A stretch of DNA of 64,000 bases from Actinomycetes bacterium (GCA_021803085.1 JAJZMD010000162.1:1-64000), one strand, 5' to 3'. Shown: positions 34,165 to 44,149, counted from the first letter of the stretch. A program made the numbers and translations. The notes: generated by a model not told the origin, from the letters alone.

Positions 34165-35511
34165 ATGGACGAAAATCCCGAGAGTGCTGGGAGAGCTCGT
34201 CACGTTCCTGTCGCAGACGCCGGCCCTGTCGCAGACGCCTGCGCGAGGGCGATCGCGCAGCTCAAAGACGTGGTAGCCGTGACGCGGCGCGTCCTCGCGG
34301 CGACCCCGCCCGAATCTCTCCCTCGCGCAGCAGCCCACGAGATGGCCTGCGAGGTGGGTGCCCTCGAAAAGCTCGCCGCCGCCGCGACGATCCGCTATGC
34401 ACGCGCCGCGGGAAGGGAGGCCCCGCTCCTGCTCGCCAGTGCCTCGGGGACCGCGCCCGGGACGGCGCGGCGAAGACTCGACGTCGCCAGGAGGATCTCG
34501 ACGTGCGCTCCGCTGGCCGACGCGTTCAGTCGCGGCGACCTCTCCGTCGACCAGGCGGGAATCCTCGCGCCGCTCGCCGCAGACGCTGATTGCATCGCGA
34601 CTCTGGTCGAGACCGCGTCGAGGCTGTCGATGACGGAACTGCGCGCAGAGACGCAGCGGCTGGTCTATAGACGCCGAGGGGAGCGCGAGGCGGCACGTTC
34701 GGAACGGTCGCTGCACGACCGCCGGTACTGCCGGGCCTGGACCGAGCCGAGCGGCAGCGTCCGCCTGGACGCACGCATCGGCCCGCGTGACGGCGCGGCG
34801 CTCCTTGCCGCGCTCCGCCAGGAGCACGAGCGTCTGCGACGTCGACGAGCTGCGGGCGCACCGGGCGATGGGGGCCCAGGTGACGCGACGGGTGCAGCGT
34901 CCGTGCGCGCCGATCAGCTGCGCGCGGACGCGCTGGTTCGGCTCGTGACCGGGAAGGTGGAGGGGCAGGGGCTCGGGCGTCCTGAGCTCCTGGTTCGGGT
35001 CGACGCCGAGGCGCTCCGCCGCGGAGAAGCGATCGGCGAAGAGACGTGCGAAATCGCTGGCGTCGGCCCGGTCTCGGTCGGCGTCGCCCGCAGCGTCCTC
35101 GGAGAAGCCCTGTGGACCTTGCTCGTCGCGTCCGGCACCGACATCCGGACGGTCACCACGACCACCCGTGTGATCCCGACGAAGGTGCGGAACGCGTTGT
35201 GGTCTCGTGATCGCGAGTGCGTCGTTCCCCGCTGCGGGGAGACCGAAGACCTCGAGATCGACCACTGGACACGGGACTTCGGATGGCACGGCGTGACCGA
35301 GCTCGACAATCTCGCCCTCGTGTGCTCGGTGCACCATGCGATGAAGACGCGAACAGGCTGGCGGCTGCTCGGAGGCCCCGGTCGGTGGGTGTGGCTGGCG
35401 CCCAAGACCGTGGACGAGCTCGCGGAGGAGCACGCCAGGCCGGCTCGCAGGCAGGATTGCAAGCCGGAGCGCAGGCTGGAGCGCATGCCGGCGTCAGACG
35501 GAGACCCTTGA
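34165..35511 (+). CDS. DUF222/13E12-type HNH endonuclease-domain protein
   Basis: 448 residues from ATG 34165; GTG 34150 is possible. An Ala/Arg-rich helical region resembling DUF222 (e.g. 'LSVDQAGILAPLAADAD') precedes a C-terminal HNH nuclease fold: 'ALWSRDRECVVPRCGE', 'LEIDHWTRDFGWHG', 'LDNLALVCSVHHAMK'. The His-Asn-His residues and paired Cys for structural zinc are present. The family is abundant and multi-copy in actinobacteria (the 13E12 repeat of mycobacteria) and its role is uncertain, possibly mobile. It is the only plus-strand gene inside the purine cluster and separates purL from purF. Confidence 0.8.
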   Translation: MDENPESAGRARHVPVADAGPVADACARAIAQLKDVVAVTRRVLAATPPESLPRAAAHEMACEVGALEKLAAAATIRYARAAGREAPLLLASASGTAPGTARRRLDVARRISTCAPLADAFSRGDLSVDQAGILAPLAADADCIATLVETASRLSMTELRAETQRLVYRRRGEREAARSERSLHDRRYCRAWTEPSGSVRLDARIGPRDGAALLAALRQEHERLRRRRAAGAPGDGGPGDATGAASVRADQLRADALVRLVTGKVEGQGLGRPELLVRVDAEALRRGEAIGEETCEIAGVGPVSVGVARSVLGEALWTLLVASGTDIRTVTTTTRVIPTKVRNALWSRDRECVVPRCGETEDLEIDHWTRDFGWHGVTELDNLALVCSVHHAMKTRTGWRLLGGPGRWVWLAPKTVDELAEEHARPARRQDCKPERRLERMPASDGDP

Positions 35512-35728
35512 ACGGGCTCCTTCGCCTTCGTGATCACTCGCCCTTGACAAGAGGCGCTCCTTCAGGAACGACTCAGAGGAGCTTGCCGGTGGCGGATACC
35601 CAGGCTCCGCACCCCACGCCTTGGTGAAGCCTGGTGGCCCGGAAGTGGGGGTGTCGTCTGCGTGCCCGCAACGTGCTGGTCGAGTCTTGTGACCGGCTAC
35701 CCAATGCGCGGCGAGCACGCAAACGGCT

Positions 35729-38068
35729 TCAGGCCGACACGAGCCTGTCGACCAGCGAGCCCGCCCAAGCCTGTGAAAGATCGGCCATCGGCACATCCAT
35801 CAGCTGCTCGACGACGAACCGATCACCGCCCGCGATACCGATGATCTCGGCAGGCACCCCCGCTTCGTCGGCGCGGGCGCACAGCTCTCCCGGCTTGCAC
35901 GTCACGGCGACGACGCGGGAAGGCAGCTCGGTGAAGAGCTCTTGGTGGCCTTCCACCCCGGCGACACGAACCCCGACGCCCCCGGCGACGGCCATCTCGG
36001 CAAGCGCGACCGCGAGCCCGCCTCCCGAGACGTCGTGAACGCCCTCGAGCAGCCCCGCGTCCCCGGCGTCCTCTGGTCCCCTGCCCCCCCCGGCCACGGC
36101 GGCTGCCACGAGGGAGGCGACGAAACCCGCGAGCCGCGCGTGCGCGGCATGGTCGAGCGGTGGTAGCGCGCCGTACCGCCGCCCTCGGCACTCGACCGCC
36201 CAGCGGCTCCCGCCGAGGGGGTGCGGCACGTCGTCACCTGCGCGCCGGCGCCCGAGGAGCACCACGCTGGCGTCGGCGGCCAGCGCCGCCGGCGGCGGGC
36301 GCCGTCGTATCCTCTCGACGAGACCCAGCACCCCGAGCACCGGCGTGGGAAGGATGTCGGCACCTGTGCTCTCGTTGTAGAGGCTGACGTTGCCGCCGAT
36401 CACCGGCAGGCCGAACGCGTGGCACGCGTCGACCAGCCCGTCGACCGTCTCGGAGAGCTGCCACATCACCTCCGGGTGCTCGGGGTTCCCGAAGTTCAGG
36501 CAGTCCACCACCGCGACCGGAGACGCGCCGACGCACGCGAGGTTGGCGACCGACTCTGCGAGCACGAGCCCCACCCCCGCTCGGGGGTCGACGGCGCACC
36601 AGCGAGGGGAGGAGTCCGTCGTGACGGCCACCCCCCGCTCGCTCGGCGGCAAGCCGGGACCCGCCAGCCTCAGCAGCGCGGCGTCGCCTCCAGGTCCGAC
36701 CACCGTGTTCAAGAACAGCTGGTGGTCGTACTGCCGATAGACCCAGCTCGAGTCGAGCAGCATCGTACGCAGCTCCGCGCCGCAGTCGCCGCACCCCTCG
36801 CTCGCGGTCGGGTCGTCGGCACGCCACCGCTCCCGGTCCGCCGGGGCACGCATCGGCCGGTCGTACACAGGCGCGCCGTCGGCGAGAGACGCTGCGGGGA
36901 CGTCCCCGACCACCGTCCCGCGATCGCGGATTCGCAGGCGTCCCGGGACCTCTCCTGTCTCCTTGCTGCCGACCTCGCCGAGAGTTGCGCCGGCGGCCAC
37001 GTGCCCGATCACCGACGCCTGGACCTCCCATCGCCGGCAGAGCTCCTCGACCGCGGACCACGCCTCGGGAGTCACGATGGCGAGCATCCGCTCCTGGCTC
37101 TCCGACGTCATGACCTCCCACGCGGCCATGTCCGGCTCACGGCGCGGCACCGCGGACACGTCGACGTCCATGCCGACCCCCCCACGCGCCGCCGTCTCAC
37201 TGGTCGCGCACGCCAAGCCCGCACCGCCGAGGTCCTGGATCCCGACGACCAGGCCCGCGTCGAGCAGCGCGAGGCACGCCTCGATGAGGCGCTTCTCCTC
37301 GAAGGGATCGCCCACCTGGACGTTCGGCCGCTTCGCACCGTCGGCAACGCCGCTGAACCCTGCCGACGCGAGCACGCTCACGCCCCCGATCCCGTCCCGC
37401 CCGGTGCTCGCGCCCAAGAGGACGGCGAGGTTGCCCGTGCCGGACGCCCGTGCGAGAACCAGGCGGTCCGTTGGCAACGCCCCGATGCACAGCACGTTCA
37501 CGAGCGGGTTGCCCGCGTAGCACGGGTCGAAGGTGAGCTCTCCGCCGACGGTGGGCACTCCCACCGAGTTGCCGTACGAGGAGACGCCCGACACCACGCC
37601 TTCCAGCAGCCATCTCTGACGCGCGTCGTCAGGAGGCCCGAAGAAGAGCGGGTCCATCACGGCAAGCGGGCGAGCGCCCATCGCGAAGATGTCACGAATG
37701 ATGCCGCCGACCCCGGTCGCGGCCCCTTGACGGGGCTCGACCGCGGACGGGTGATTGTGGCTCTCGATCCGGATCGCGACTGCGATCCCGTCACCTGCGT
37801 CGATCACCCCCGCGTTCTCGCCGGGGCCGACCAGCACTCGGTCGCCTGAGGTGGGGAGGCGCCGCAGATGCCGGCGCGACGACTTGTACGAGCAGTGCTC
37901 GCTCCACATCACGCCGTAGAGCGCCAGCTCGAGCTCGTTGGGCTCACGGTCAAGGATCTCGACGATCCGCTCGAGCTCTTCGTCGGTGAGCCCCAACGCG
38001 CGGTGCAGCTCACGCCGAAGCGGCTGCTCCCTCGAGGACGGCAGCTCGCCCGAGTCCGGACCGCTCAC
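35729..38068 (-). CDS. purL: Phosphoribosylformylglycinamidine synthase subunit PurL
   Basis: 779 residues, the small PurL type that needs PurS and PurQ. GTG 38068 overlaps the purQ stop. It converts FGAR, ATP and PurQ-supplied ammonia to FGAM. Motifs: 'MWSEHCSYKSSRRHL' (catalytic His), 'GPGENAGVID', 'IESHNHPSAVEPRQGAATGVGGIIRD', 'VGIQDLGGAGLACATSE' and, in the second half, 'LNFGNPEHPEVMWQ' and 'GNVSLYNES'. It is ~40 residues longer than many small PurLs, mostly through Gly/Ala-rich loops near the C-terminus. The 217 bp to the HNH gene hold nothing I recognise. Confidence 0.95.
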   Translation of the reverse strand: MSGPDSGELPSSREQPLRRELHRALGLTDEELERIVEILDREPNELELALYGVMWSEHCSYKSSRRHLRRLPTSGDRVLVGPGENAGVIDAGDGIAVAIRIESHNHPSAVEPRQGAATGVGGIIRDIFAMGARPLAVMDPLFFGPPDDARQRWLLEGVVSGVSSYGNSVGVPTVGGELTFDPCYAGNPLVNVLCIGALPTDRLVLARASGTGNLAVLLGASTGRDGIGGVSVLASAGFSGVADGAKRPNVQVGDPFEEKRLIEACLALLDAGLVVGIQDLGGAGLACATSETAARGGVGMDVDVSAVPRREPDMAAWEVMTSESQERMLAIVTPEAWSAVEELCRRWEVQASVIGHVAAGATLGEVGSKETGEVPGRLRIRDRGTVVGDVPAASLADGAPVYDRPMRAPADRERWRADDPTASEGCGDCGAELRTMLLDSSWVYRQYDHQLFLNTVVGPGGDAALLRLAGPGLPPSERGVAVTTDSSPRWCAVDPRAGVGLVLAESVANLACVGASPVAVVDCLNFGNPEHPEVMWQLSETVDGLVDACHAFGLPVIGGNVSLYNESTGADILPTPVLGVLGLVERIRRRPPPAALAADASVVLLGRRRAGDDVPHPLGGSRWAVECRGRRYGALPPLDHAAHARLAGFVASLVAAAVAGGGRGPEDAGDAGLLEGVHDVSGGGLAVALAEMAVAGGVGVRVAGVEGHQELFTELPSRVVAVTCKPGELCARADEAGVPAEIIGIAGGDRFVVEQLMDVPMADLSQAWAGSLVDRLVSA

Positions 38069-38745
38069 GCGGCGCGTACGCCGGCCGCCGCCGCGACCAC
38101 GGCGCGGAGGAGGAGCAGGCCGTCGGTGGAGCCCAGCAGCTGGTCGCTCGCCCTCTCGGGATGCGGCATGAGCCCGACAACGTTGCCCTGGGCGTTCGAG
38201 ATACCCGCGATGTCGTCGATCGAGCCGTTCGGGTTCTCCACGTACCGAAGGACCACGCTGTCCGTGTCACGGAGCTGGGCGAGCGTCCGTCCGTCGCACA
38301 CGTAGCTGCCTGAAAAGTGGTTGACCGGAATCTGGAGCTCCGCTCCCGGCTCGACGCCGCCAGTGAGGACAGAGCGCGCGGAGCTGATCCGCAGGCGGGT
38401 GGGCGTGCACAGGAACCGCAGGCCGCGGTTCTTCACCAACGCCCCGGGGAGAAGCCCGACCTCCGTCAGGACTTGGAACCCGTTGCAGATCCCGAGGACC
38501 GGGCCGCCGGCCGATGCGAAGCGCGTGACGGCGCCCATGACCGGAGAGAACCGTGCGATCGCTCCCGGGCGGAGATAATCGCCGTGGGCAAAACCTCCTG
38601 GCAAGACGACCGCGTCGAACCCCACCAGGCGCTCCTCGGTGTGCCACACGAGGGACGCGGCCGCACCGGCCCGCTCGAACGCGGACACGACGTCGTGCTC
38701 GCAGTTGGTGCCCGGGAACACGACGACCCCGACACGCGTGCTCAC
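38065..38745 (-). CDS. purQ: Phosphoribosylformylglycinamidine synthase subunit PurQ (glutaminase)
   Basis: 226 residues; GTG start overlapping the purS stop by 4 bp. A class I glutamine amidotransferase that feeds ammonia to PurL. 'FPGTNCEHDV' is the N-terminal landmark. The nucleophile elbow 'LGICNGFQVL' carries the catalytic Cys, and 'LMPHPERA' carries the His-x-Glu of the triad. Length and order (purS-purQ-purL) are standard for Gram-positive bacteria. Confidence 0.96.
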   Translation of the reverse strand: MSTRVGVVVFPGTNCEHDVVSAFERAGAAASLVWHTEERLVGFDAVVLPGGFAHGDYLRPGAIARFSPVMGAVTRFASAGGPVLGICNGFQVLTEVGLLPGALVKNRGLRFLCTPTRLRISSARSVLTGGVEPGAELQIPVNHFSGSYVCDGRTLAQLRDTDSVVLRYVENPNGSIDDIAGISNAQGNVVGLMPHPERASDQLLGSTDGLLLLRAVVAAAAGVRAA

Positions 38746-39014
38746 GGCCGATCTCCTGCCGGACCCAGCGCCGTGAGCTCCAGCTCGCTCTGCTCGATCA
38801 CCGGGTTCGCGAGGAGCCGCTGCGCGAGGTCTCGAGCACGCTGGCGCGCCGTAGCCTCGTCCGCAGCATCGATCTCGAACCTGAAGCAGCGACCCACCTG
38901 CATCTCACGGACGTCGTCGAACCCCAGCGCGGGCAAGGCCCGCGCGATCGTCGCACCCTCCGGATCGGCAATTCCGGGCCGCAGGCGAACGTCCACCCGC
39001 GCGACGAACATCAT
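38742..39014 (-). CDS. purS: Phosphoribosylformylglycinamidine synthase subunit PurS
   Basis: 90 residues. The small bridging subunit of the PurLQS complex. 'ARVDVRLRPGIADPEGATIARALPALGF' and 'VREMQVGRCFRFEI' are typical of the family. ATGA overlap with purC upstream and overlap with purQ downstream show tight coupling. Confidence 0.94.
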   Translation of the reverse strand: MMFVARVDVRLRPGIADPEGATIARALPALGFDDVREMQVGRCFRFEIDAADEATARQRARDLAQRLLANPVIEQSELELTALGPAGDRP

Positions 39015-39916
39015 GGCCGCGCACCGTACCAGTCGCCCAGACGCCGCCCGGTCAACTGCTCGTAGGCTGCGACGTACCGCTCCGACGTCGCGCGCACGAT
39101 GTCCGGCGGCAGCGGAGGGGGGGGTGGCCGCTTGTCCCAGCCGCTCGAGGCGGCCCAGTCACGCAAGGGCTGCTTGTCGAACGCGGGCGGAACCGTGCCC
39201 GGCACCACCTGATCGGCGGGCCAGAGACGCGAAGAGTCGGGCGTCACCACCTCGTCGCACAGGCAGAGCTCGCCGTCGACGTAGCCCAGCTCGAACTTCG
39301 TGTCCGCGAGGACGAGCCCAGCGGCGGCCGCCCGTGCTGCGGCCTTGGCGTAGAGGGCGAGCGAGATCTCGCGTGCCCTCTCCGCGACCGACCGACCGAC
39401 GATCGCAACGGCATCGTCGAAACCGATATTCAGGTCGTGCCCCTCCTCTGCCTTCGTGGCCGGCGTGAACATGGGCACGGGGAGCCGGCTCGCGAGCCGA
39501 AGGCCTTCCGGCATGGGCGCGCCGTGCATCGTGCCGGTTACCGCGTACTCGTCGTATGCCTGACCGGCCAGGTAGCCGCGCACGATGCACTCGATGGGGA
39601 GCATCTCCGCGCGCCGGACGAGAAGCACCCGCCCGTCGATGGTCGACCACCTGGAGCTCGACAAGGGGCCCGCCTCGGGAACGCGCCGAGCGATCTCGAC
39701 AGGGTCTGCGCTGACCACGGTGCCGGGAGCGACGTCCGCGAGCTCTTCGACCCAGAACGAAGTCGTCGCGGTGAGCACCCGGCCCTTTTCCGGAATCGGC
39801 TCGTCGAACACGACGTCGTACGCGCTGATACGGTCCGACGCCACCATCAGCAGCAGCCCGTCTCCCGCGTCGTAGAGCTCGCGAACCTTCCCCGAGCGCA
39901 GGAGCGGGAGCGTCAT
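39011..39916 (-). CDS. purC: Phosphoribosylaminoimidazole-succinocarboxamide (SAICAR) synthase
   Basis: 301 residues. It couples CAIR to aspartate with ATP. ATG 39916 gives the family start 'MTLPLLRSGKVRELYD'. Motifs 'VASDRISAYDVVFDEPIPEKG', 'IECIVRGYLAG', 'DTKFELGYVDGELCLCDEVVTPDSSR' and 'DKQPLRDWAASSGWDK' are intact. It overlaps purB upstream and purS downstream by 4 bp each. Confidence 0.96.
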   Translation of the reverse strand: MTLPLLRSGKVRELYDAGDGLLLMVASDRISAYDVVFDEPIPEKGRVLTATTSFWVEELADVAPGTVVSADPVEIARRVPEAGPLSSSRWSTIDGRVLLVRRAEMLPIECIVRGYLAGQAYDEYAVTGTMHGAPMPEGLRLASRLPVPMFTPATKAEEGHDLNIGFDDAVAIVGRSVAERAREISLALYAKAAARAAAAGLVLADTKFELGYVDGELCLCDEVVTPDSSRLWPADQVVPGTVPPAFDKQPLRDWAASSGWDKRPPPPPLPPDIVRATSERYVAAYEQLTGRRLGDWYGARP

Positions 39917-41376
39917 GGACGCGCCCTCTTGGTGCCGGGGGCGGCTTGCCCGCCCGACGCGGCTCCGTCGCCCGCGTCGTCCGCGCCGGTCCCGTCCAGC
40001 GCATCCACCACCTCGGTCCCGTCCAGCGCGTCCACCACCTCGGTCCCGTCCAGCGCGTCCACCACCTCGAGGGCATCCAGCGCCTCGAGGGCATCCAGCG
40101 CCTCGAGGACGCGGCGCCGGTGCCGCAGCACCCGGTCGAGGTCGAAGACCGCACCGAGCGTGCGCGCATCGAGAGGCACGTCTGCATCCGCGGCGAGCAC
40201 ATCTTCGAACCGGCGACCTGCGGCTGACGCGGCATGCGCGTCTCGCTGGACGATCCGGTAGGCGTCGTCTCGCGTCAGCCCGGCGTCTACCAGGGCCAGG
40301 AGAACGGATTGGCTGAACACGAGGTCCGAGATGTTGGCGCGAGCCCGGTCGGCGTGAACCACGAGCCCGGACACGAGCGCGGTCGCCTTGCGCAACACGT
40401 AACAGGTGAGCAGCGACGCGTCCGGCAGCGCGACCCGCTCGACCGAGCTGTGGGAGATATCGCGCTCGTGCCAGAGCGCGACGTTCTCGAGCCCGGTGGT
40501 CGCATAGCCTCGCAACAGCCTCGCGAGCCCGCAAAGCCGCTCGGACAGGACGGGGTTGCGCTTGTGCGGCATGGCCGAGCTGCCCTTCTGCTCGGATGCG
40601 AACGGCTCCTCCACCTCCCCCACCTCGCTACGGGCAAGGAGGCGGACCTCGGTCGCGATCAGCTCCACGGTCGCCCCGGCCGACGCGCACGCGTAGAGGT
40701 ACTCGGCGTGGCGGTCGCGCGCGATCACTTGGGTGGCAGGAACGGGCCGGAGCCCCAGAGCCTGGCAGACGTGTGCCTCGACGGCCGGGTCCACGTTCGA
40801 GTAGGTGCCGACAGCCCCGGAGAGCTTCCCGACCGCGACGGCTCGTCGTGCTCGTCGGAGCCGCTGCCGGTCACGGTCCGCCTGCAGGGCCCACAGGGCG
40901 AACTTGGCGCCAAAGGTGGTGGGCTCTGCCTGCATCCCATGCGTCCGCCCAGCCACGGGCACGTCGATCAGCTCCTCGGCTCGGGCGCGAAGCGCGGCGA
41001 CGAGGCCCCCCGCCGCCGAGATCAGCAGGTCGGCAGCGCGAGCAAGCGTCGCGCACTGCGCGGTGTCGACCACGTCCGAGGACGTGAGCCCGTAGTGGAT
41101 CCACGATGCCTCCGGCCCCCCGATGCGCGCCTGGACCACGTCCACGAACGCCGCGACGTCGTGGTCGGTCACCCGCTCCCTGGCTTCCACGTCCGCGACG
41201 AACGCGTCGTCCACCTTCGGCGCCCGTCGTCGGACGGCCGCCGCGTCGCCCGGGGGGATCCGGCCGATACCGGCCAGCCCCTCCACCGCCAGCAGCTCGA
41301 CCTCGAGCCAGGTCTCGAGTCGCGACACGTCCGTGAAGAGCTCGGCCATGTCGGGGGGGCTGTAGCGGCGGATCAC
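39913..41376 (-). CDS. purB: Adenylosuccinate lyase with repetitive C-terminal tail
   Basis: 487 residues from GTG 41376, which overlaps the purD stop (GTGA) and gives the conserved start (V)IRRYSPPDM. It catalyses the two fumarate-releasing steps (SAICAR to AICAR, adenylosuccinate to AMP). 'WIHYGLTSSDVVDTA', 'GRTHGMQAEPTTFG' (catalytic His) and the flexible loop 'EQKGSSAMPHKRNPV' (catalytic Ser, signature) are present. After ~residue 420 the fold is complete; the last ~60 residues are acidic repeats (VVDALDGTE, EALDAL) and then a Gly/Ala/Lys tail, absent from typical PurB. Confidence 0.95.
   Translation of the reverse strand: MIRRYSPPDMAELFTDVSRLETWLEVELLAVEGLAGIGRIPPGDAAAVRRRAPKVDDAFVADVEARERVTDHDVAAFVDVVQARIGGPEASWIHYGLTSSDVVDTAQCATLARAADLLISAAGGLVAALRARAEELIDVPVAGRTHGMQAEPTTFGAKFALWALQADRDRQRLRRARRAVAVGKLSGAVGTYSNVDPAVEAHVCQALGLRPVPATQVIARDRHAEYLYACASAGATVELIATEVRLLARSEVGEVEEPFASEQKGSSAMPHKRNPVLSERLCGLARLLRGYATTGLENVALWHERDISHSSVERVALPDASLLTCYVLRKATALVSGLVVHADRARANISDLVFSQSVLLALVDAGLTRDDAYRIVQRDAHAASAAGRRFEDVLAADADVPLDARTLGAVFDLDRVLRHRRRVLEALDALEALDALEVVDALDGTEVVDALDGTEVVDALDGTGADDAGDGAASGGQAAPGTKRARP
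39987..40103 (-). repeat. 27-bp and 18-bp tandem repeats at the 3' end of purB
   Basis: Three 27-bp copies (39987-40013, 40014-40040, 40041-40067; plus strand starting cggtcccgtccagcgc) encode VVDALDGTE on the minus strand. Two 18-bp copies (40068-40085, 40086-40103; cgagggcatccagcgcct) encode EALDAL. The shared core ccagcg suggests the two arrays come from one ancestor. Confidence 0.93.
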
Positions 41377-42821
41377 GACGCCTGGCATCCCGGCGTCGAC
41401 GGCATCTCGCGCCCCGGCGGCGGCGTCGGCGTCGCGACGGTCAGGTCCGGCACGAGGCTCACCTCGGCGACCCCGGCCCCGACCCCGACCCCGGCCCCGA
41501 CCCCGGCCCCGGCCCCAGCCCCGACCCCGGCCCCGACCCCGGCCCCGGCCCCAGCCGCGACGTCGCTCCGCCAGCGCGCCCCAGGCCAGGAGACCCGCTC
41601 GACGCCGGCGTAGGCGCGCCGTCGCGCGTCCGCGAGGTCGGGCGCGCTCGCCATGATCCCGAGCACCCGACCACCCCCCACGAAAAAGGGACCTTCCGCC
41701 GACTCTCTGCGCGTGCCCGCGTGGACGACGGTCACACCTGGAACGGGTTCCGCCAACTGTCCCTCTGGACCGAGGCCGCGGATCGCGTGGCCGACGAGAG
41801 GCGAGTCTGGATACCCCTCGGACACCATCACGACACAGATCGCCGCACCCCCGGGGGGTGCGAGCCGGCCGGCGGGCACCGCGCGGGCAAGGTGTCCCTC
41901 CGCGGCAGCGACGAGCAGATCCACCGGGTCCTCGCGCAGGAGTGGCAGGATCACCTGCGCCTCCGGGTCGCCGAAGCGGACGTTGTACTCGAGGACGCGC
42001 GGACCGTCGGCGGTGAGCATCAGCCCCGCATAGAGCACGCCTCGGTAGTCGATGCCGCGACGGCGCAGCTCGTGGACGAGCGGAGCGACCGCACGCTCGA
42101 CCAGCGCGTCGACGTCTGCCTCGCGGAGCTCGGGTAGCGGGGCGTAGGACCCCATCCCACCGGTGTTGGGACCTCTGTCGCCGTCGAAAGCTCGCTTGAA
42201 GTCCTGGGCGGGCACCATCGGCACCACGGTCCGACCGTCGCACAGCACGAGCAGCGAGCACTCCGGGCCTGAGAGTCCCTCCTCCACGACGACTCGCCGG
42301 CCCGCGTCGCCGAAGGAGCCGGAGAGCTTGGCCGAGACGTCCTGGTCCGCCTCCTCGAGGGTCGCCGCAACGGTGACCCCCTTTCCGGACGCGAGGCCGT
42401 CGGTCTTCACGACCCAGGGGCCGGGCAGCTCCCGGAGGAACGACCGGGCCTCGTCCACGTCGGTGAACGCCCCATAGCGGGCGGTGGGCACGCCGGCCGC
42501 CACGAGGACCTCTTTCATGAACGCCTTGGACCCCTCGAGCTGGGCGCCGTCCGCGCCGGGGCCGACGACGCGGCGACCCAGCGCGCGCAGCCGGTCGGCC
42601 AGGCCGGCGACCAACGGGACTTCGGGCCCCACCACATAGAGCGCAGCCTCCACCTCCTCGGGCGGCGCTGGCGTCGTCGTGATCCGGCCGCCGTCTGCGA
42701 CCTCTCCCGCCATCCCCGGGTTGCCAGGCGTTGCCACGACGTCCGCGGACCTCGCAAGCGCCAGGCAGAGCGCGTGCTCCCTCCCTCCGGAGCCGACGAC
42801 ACAGACGCGCGGTGCGCTCAC
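41373..42821 (-). CDS. purD: Phosphoribosylamine--glycine ligase (GAR synthetase) with Gly/Ala/Val tail
   Basis: 482 residues; GTG start overlapping the purA stop. It joins phosphoribosylamine and glycine with ATP. '[11 protein letters not shown]' starts the N-domain. The ATP-grasp core has '[18 protein letters not shown]', '[14 protein letters not shown]' and the family signature '[19 protein letters not shown]'. The C-domain '[33 protein letters not shown]' is complete. About 60 extra residues follow, a run of Ala-Gly-Val-Gly repeats ending in a Pro-rich tail, which are not in the family. Confidence 0.95.
   Translation of the reverse strand: MSAPRVCVVGSGGREHALCLALARSADVVATPGNPGMAGEVADGGRITTTPAPPEEVEAALYVVGPEVPLVAGLADRLRALGRRVVGPGADGAQLEGSKAFMKEVLVAAGVPTARYGAFTDVDEARSFLRELPGPWVVKTDGLASGKGVTVAATLEEADQDVSAKLSGSFGDAGRRVVVEEGLSGPECSLLVLCDGRTVVPMVPAQDFKRAFDGDRGPNTGGMGSYAPLPELREADVDALVERAVAPLVHELRRRGIDYRGVLYAGLMLTADGPRVLEYNVRFGDPEAQVILPLLREDPVDLLVAAAEGHLARAVPAGRLAPPGGAAICVVMVSEGYPDSPLVGHAIRGLGPEGQLAEPVPGVTVVHAGTRRESAEGPFFVGGGRVLGIMASAPDLADARRRAYAGVERVSWPGARWRSDVAAGAGAGVGAGVGAGAGAGVGAGVGVGAGVAEVSLVPDLTVATPTPPPGREMPSTPGCQAS
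41469..41560 (-). repeat. 6-bp tandem repeat at the 3' end of purD
   Basis: About fifteen copies of the hexamers CCCCGA and CCCCGG (plus strand), with two CCCCAG variants, encode alternating Gly-Val and Gly-Ala on the minus strand. Higher-order repetition is visible because blocks recur. G-runs on the minus strand could form a quadruplex. Confidence 0.92.
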
Positions 42822-44101
42822 GCGGCCGAGAACGACACGATCTGCTCCCTGCCGGGGCCGACCCCCACCAGGCGCACGGGCACCCCGACCAGCTCAGCGA
42901 GGAAGGAGACGTACTCCTTTGCCGCGTCGGGCAGGTCGGCGGCGGAAGTGGCGGTGGTCAGGTCGGTCCGCCACCCCGGGAGCTCTTCGTACAGGGGGCT
43001 CACCTGGTGCAGCGTCGACTGGTGGTACGGAGGGAGGACGAACCGCTCACCACCTGCCTCGTACGCGACGCAGACCCGCAGCGTCTCGATCGTGTCGAGC
43101 ACGTCCAGCTTGGTCAGCGCGATCTCGGTCAGGGAGTTGAGCCGGACGGCCTGGCGCGCCATGACAGCGTCGAACCAGCCGACGCGCCGCCGTCGGCCGG
43201 TCACAGTGCCGTACTCGTTTCCGCGTCCGATCAGCAGCTCGGCCAGGTCTCCGTGGACCTCCGTCGGGAACGGACCGGCTCCAACTCGAGTCACGTAGGC
43301 CTTCGCGATCCCGAGTACGCGGTCGATGTCGCGCGGGCCGAGCCCCGATCCGGTGCAGGCCCCGCCGGCGACCGGGTTCGACGACGTCACGAACGGATAG
43401 GTGCCGTGATCCAGATCCAAGAAGGTGGCCTGAGCGCCCTCGAGGAGGACGTTGCGTCGGGAGCCGAGCGCCTCGTGCAGGATGCCGACCGTGTCTCCGA
43501 CCATCCTCGAGATCCGCGGGGCAAACTCGTCGAGGTACCGCTGCGCGATGTCGTCCGCCGAGAGCGGAAGCCGGTTGTAGACCTTGGCGAGGACGGCATT
43601 CTTCTCTTTCAAGACCACGTCCAGCTTCTCGCGGAAGATCTTGGCGTCGAGGAGGTCCTGCACGCGCAGCCCCACGCGGGCCGCCTTGTCCGCGTAGGCC
43701 GGGCCGATGCCGCGCTTGGTGGTGCCGAGGGAGTTCTTCCCGAGGTACCGCTCGGTGACCCGGTCCAGCTCGAGATGGTACGGCATGATCAGGTGCGCGT
43801 TGCCGCTTACGACCAGGCGCGACGTGTCGATCTCGCGGCGAGCGAGGTCGTCGAGCTCTGAGAGCAGCGCCTGCGGCTCGACGACGACGCCATTGCCGAT
43901 GAGAGGGACGATGTGCGGGTAGAGGATCCCGCTGGGGCAGAGCTGGAGCGCGAAGCGCTCCCCCCCGGCGACGATGGTATGACCTGCGTTGTGGCCGCCC
44001 TGGTAACGGACGACCACGTCCATCTCCCTGGCCAACAGGTCGGTGAGCTTGCCCTTGCCCTCGTCGCCCCACTGGGTCCCGACGACCACGGTTGCCGGCA
44101 C
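42818..44101 (-). CDS. purA: Adenylosuccinate synthetase
   Basis: 427 residues, the usual length. It makes adenylosuccinate from IMP, GTP and aspartate. '[19 protein letters not shown]' is the GTP/IMP loop with catalytic Asp. '[12 protein letters not shown]' holds the catalytic His. '[17 protein letters not shown]' and '[22 protein letters not shown]' are family signatures. It is the first gene of the seven-gene overlap chain purA-D-B-C-S-Q-L; the 48-bp gap from the MoaD-like gene suggests possible read-through. Confidence 0.96.
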   Translation of the reverse strand: MPATVVVGTQWGDEGKGKLTDLLAREMDVVVRYQGGHNAGHTIVAGGERFALQLCPSGILYPHIVPLIGNGVVVEPQALLSELDDLARREIDTSRLVVSGNAHLIMPYHLELDRVTERYLGKNSLGTTKRGIGPAYADKAARVGLRVQDLLDAKIFREKLDVVLKEKNAVLAKVYNRLPLSADDIAQRYLDEFAPRISRMVGDTVGILHEALGSRRNVLLEGAQATFLDLDHGTYPFVTSSNPVAGGACTGSGLGPRDIDRVLGIAKAYVTRVGAGPFPTEVHGDLAELLIGRGNEYGTVTGRRRRVGWFDAVMARQAVRLNSLTEIALTKLDVLDTIETLRVCVAYEAGGERFVLPPYHQSTLHQVSPLYEELPGWRTDLTTATSAADLPDAAKEYVSFLAELVGVPVRLVGVGPGREQIVSFSAA

Positions 44102-44149
44102 GATGCTCCCCTGACTCGGCTTCGGCCGAAGTGTACCCGGCTCCGACCG

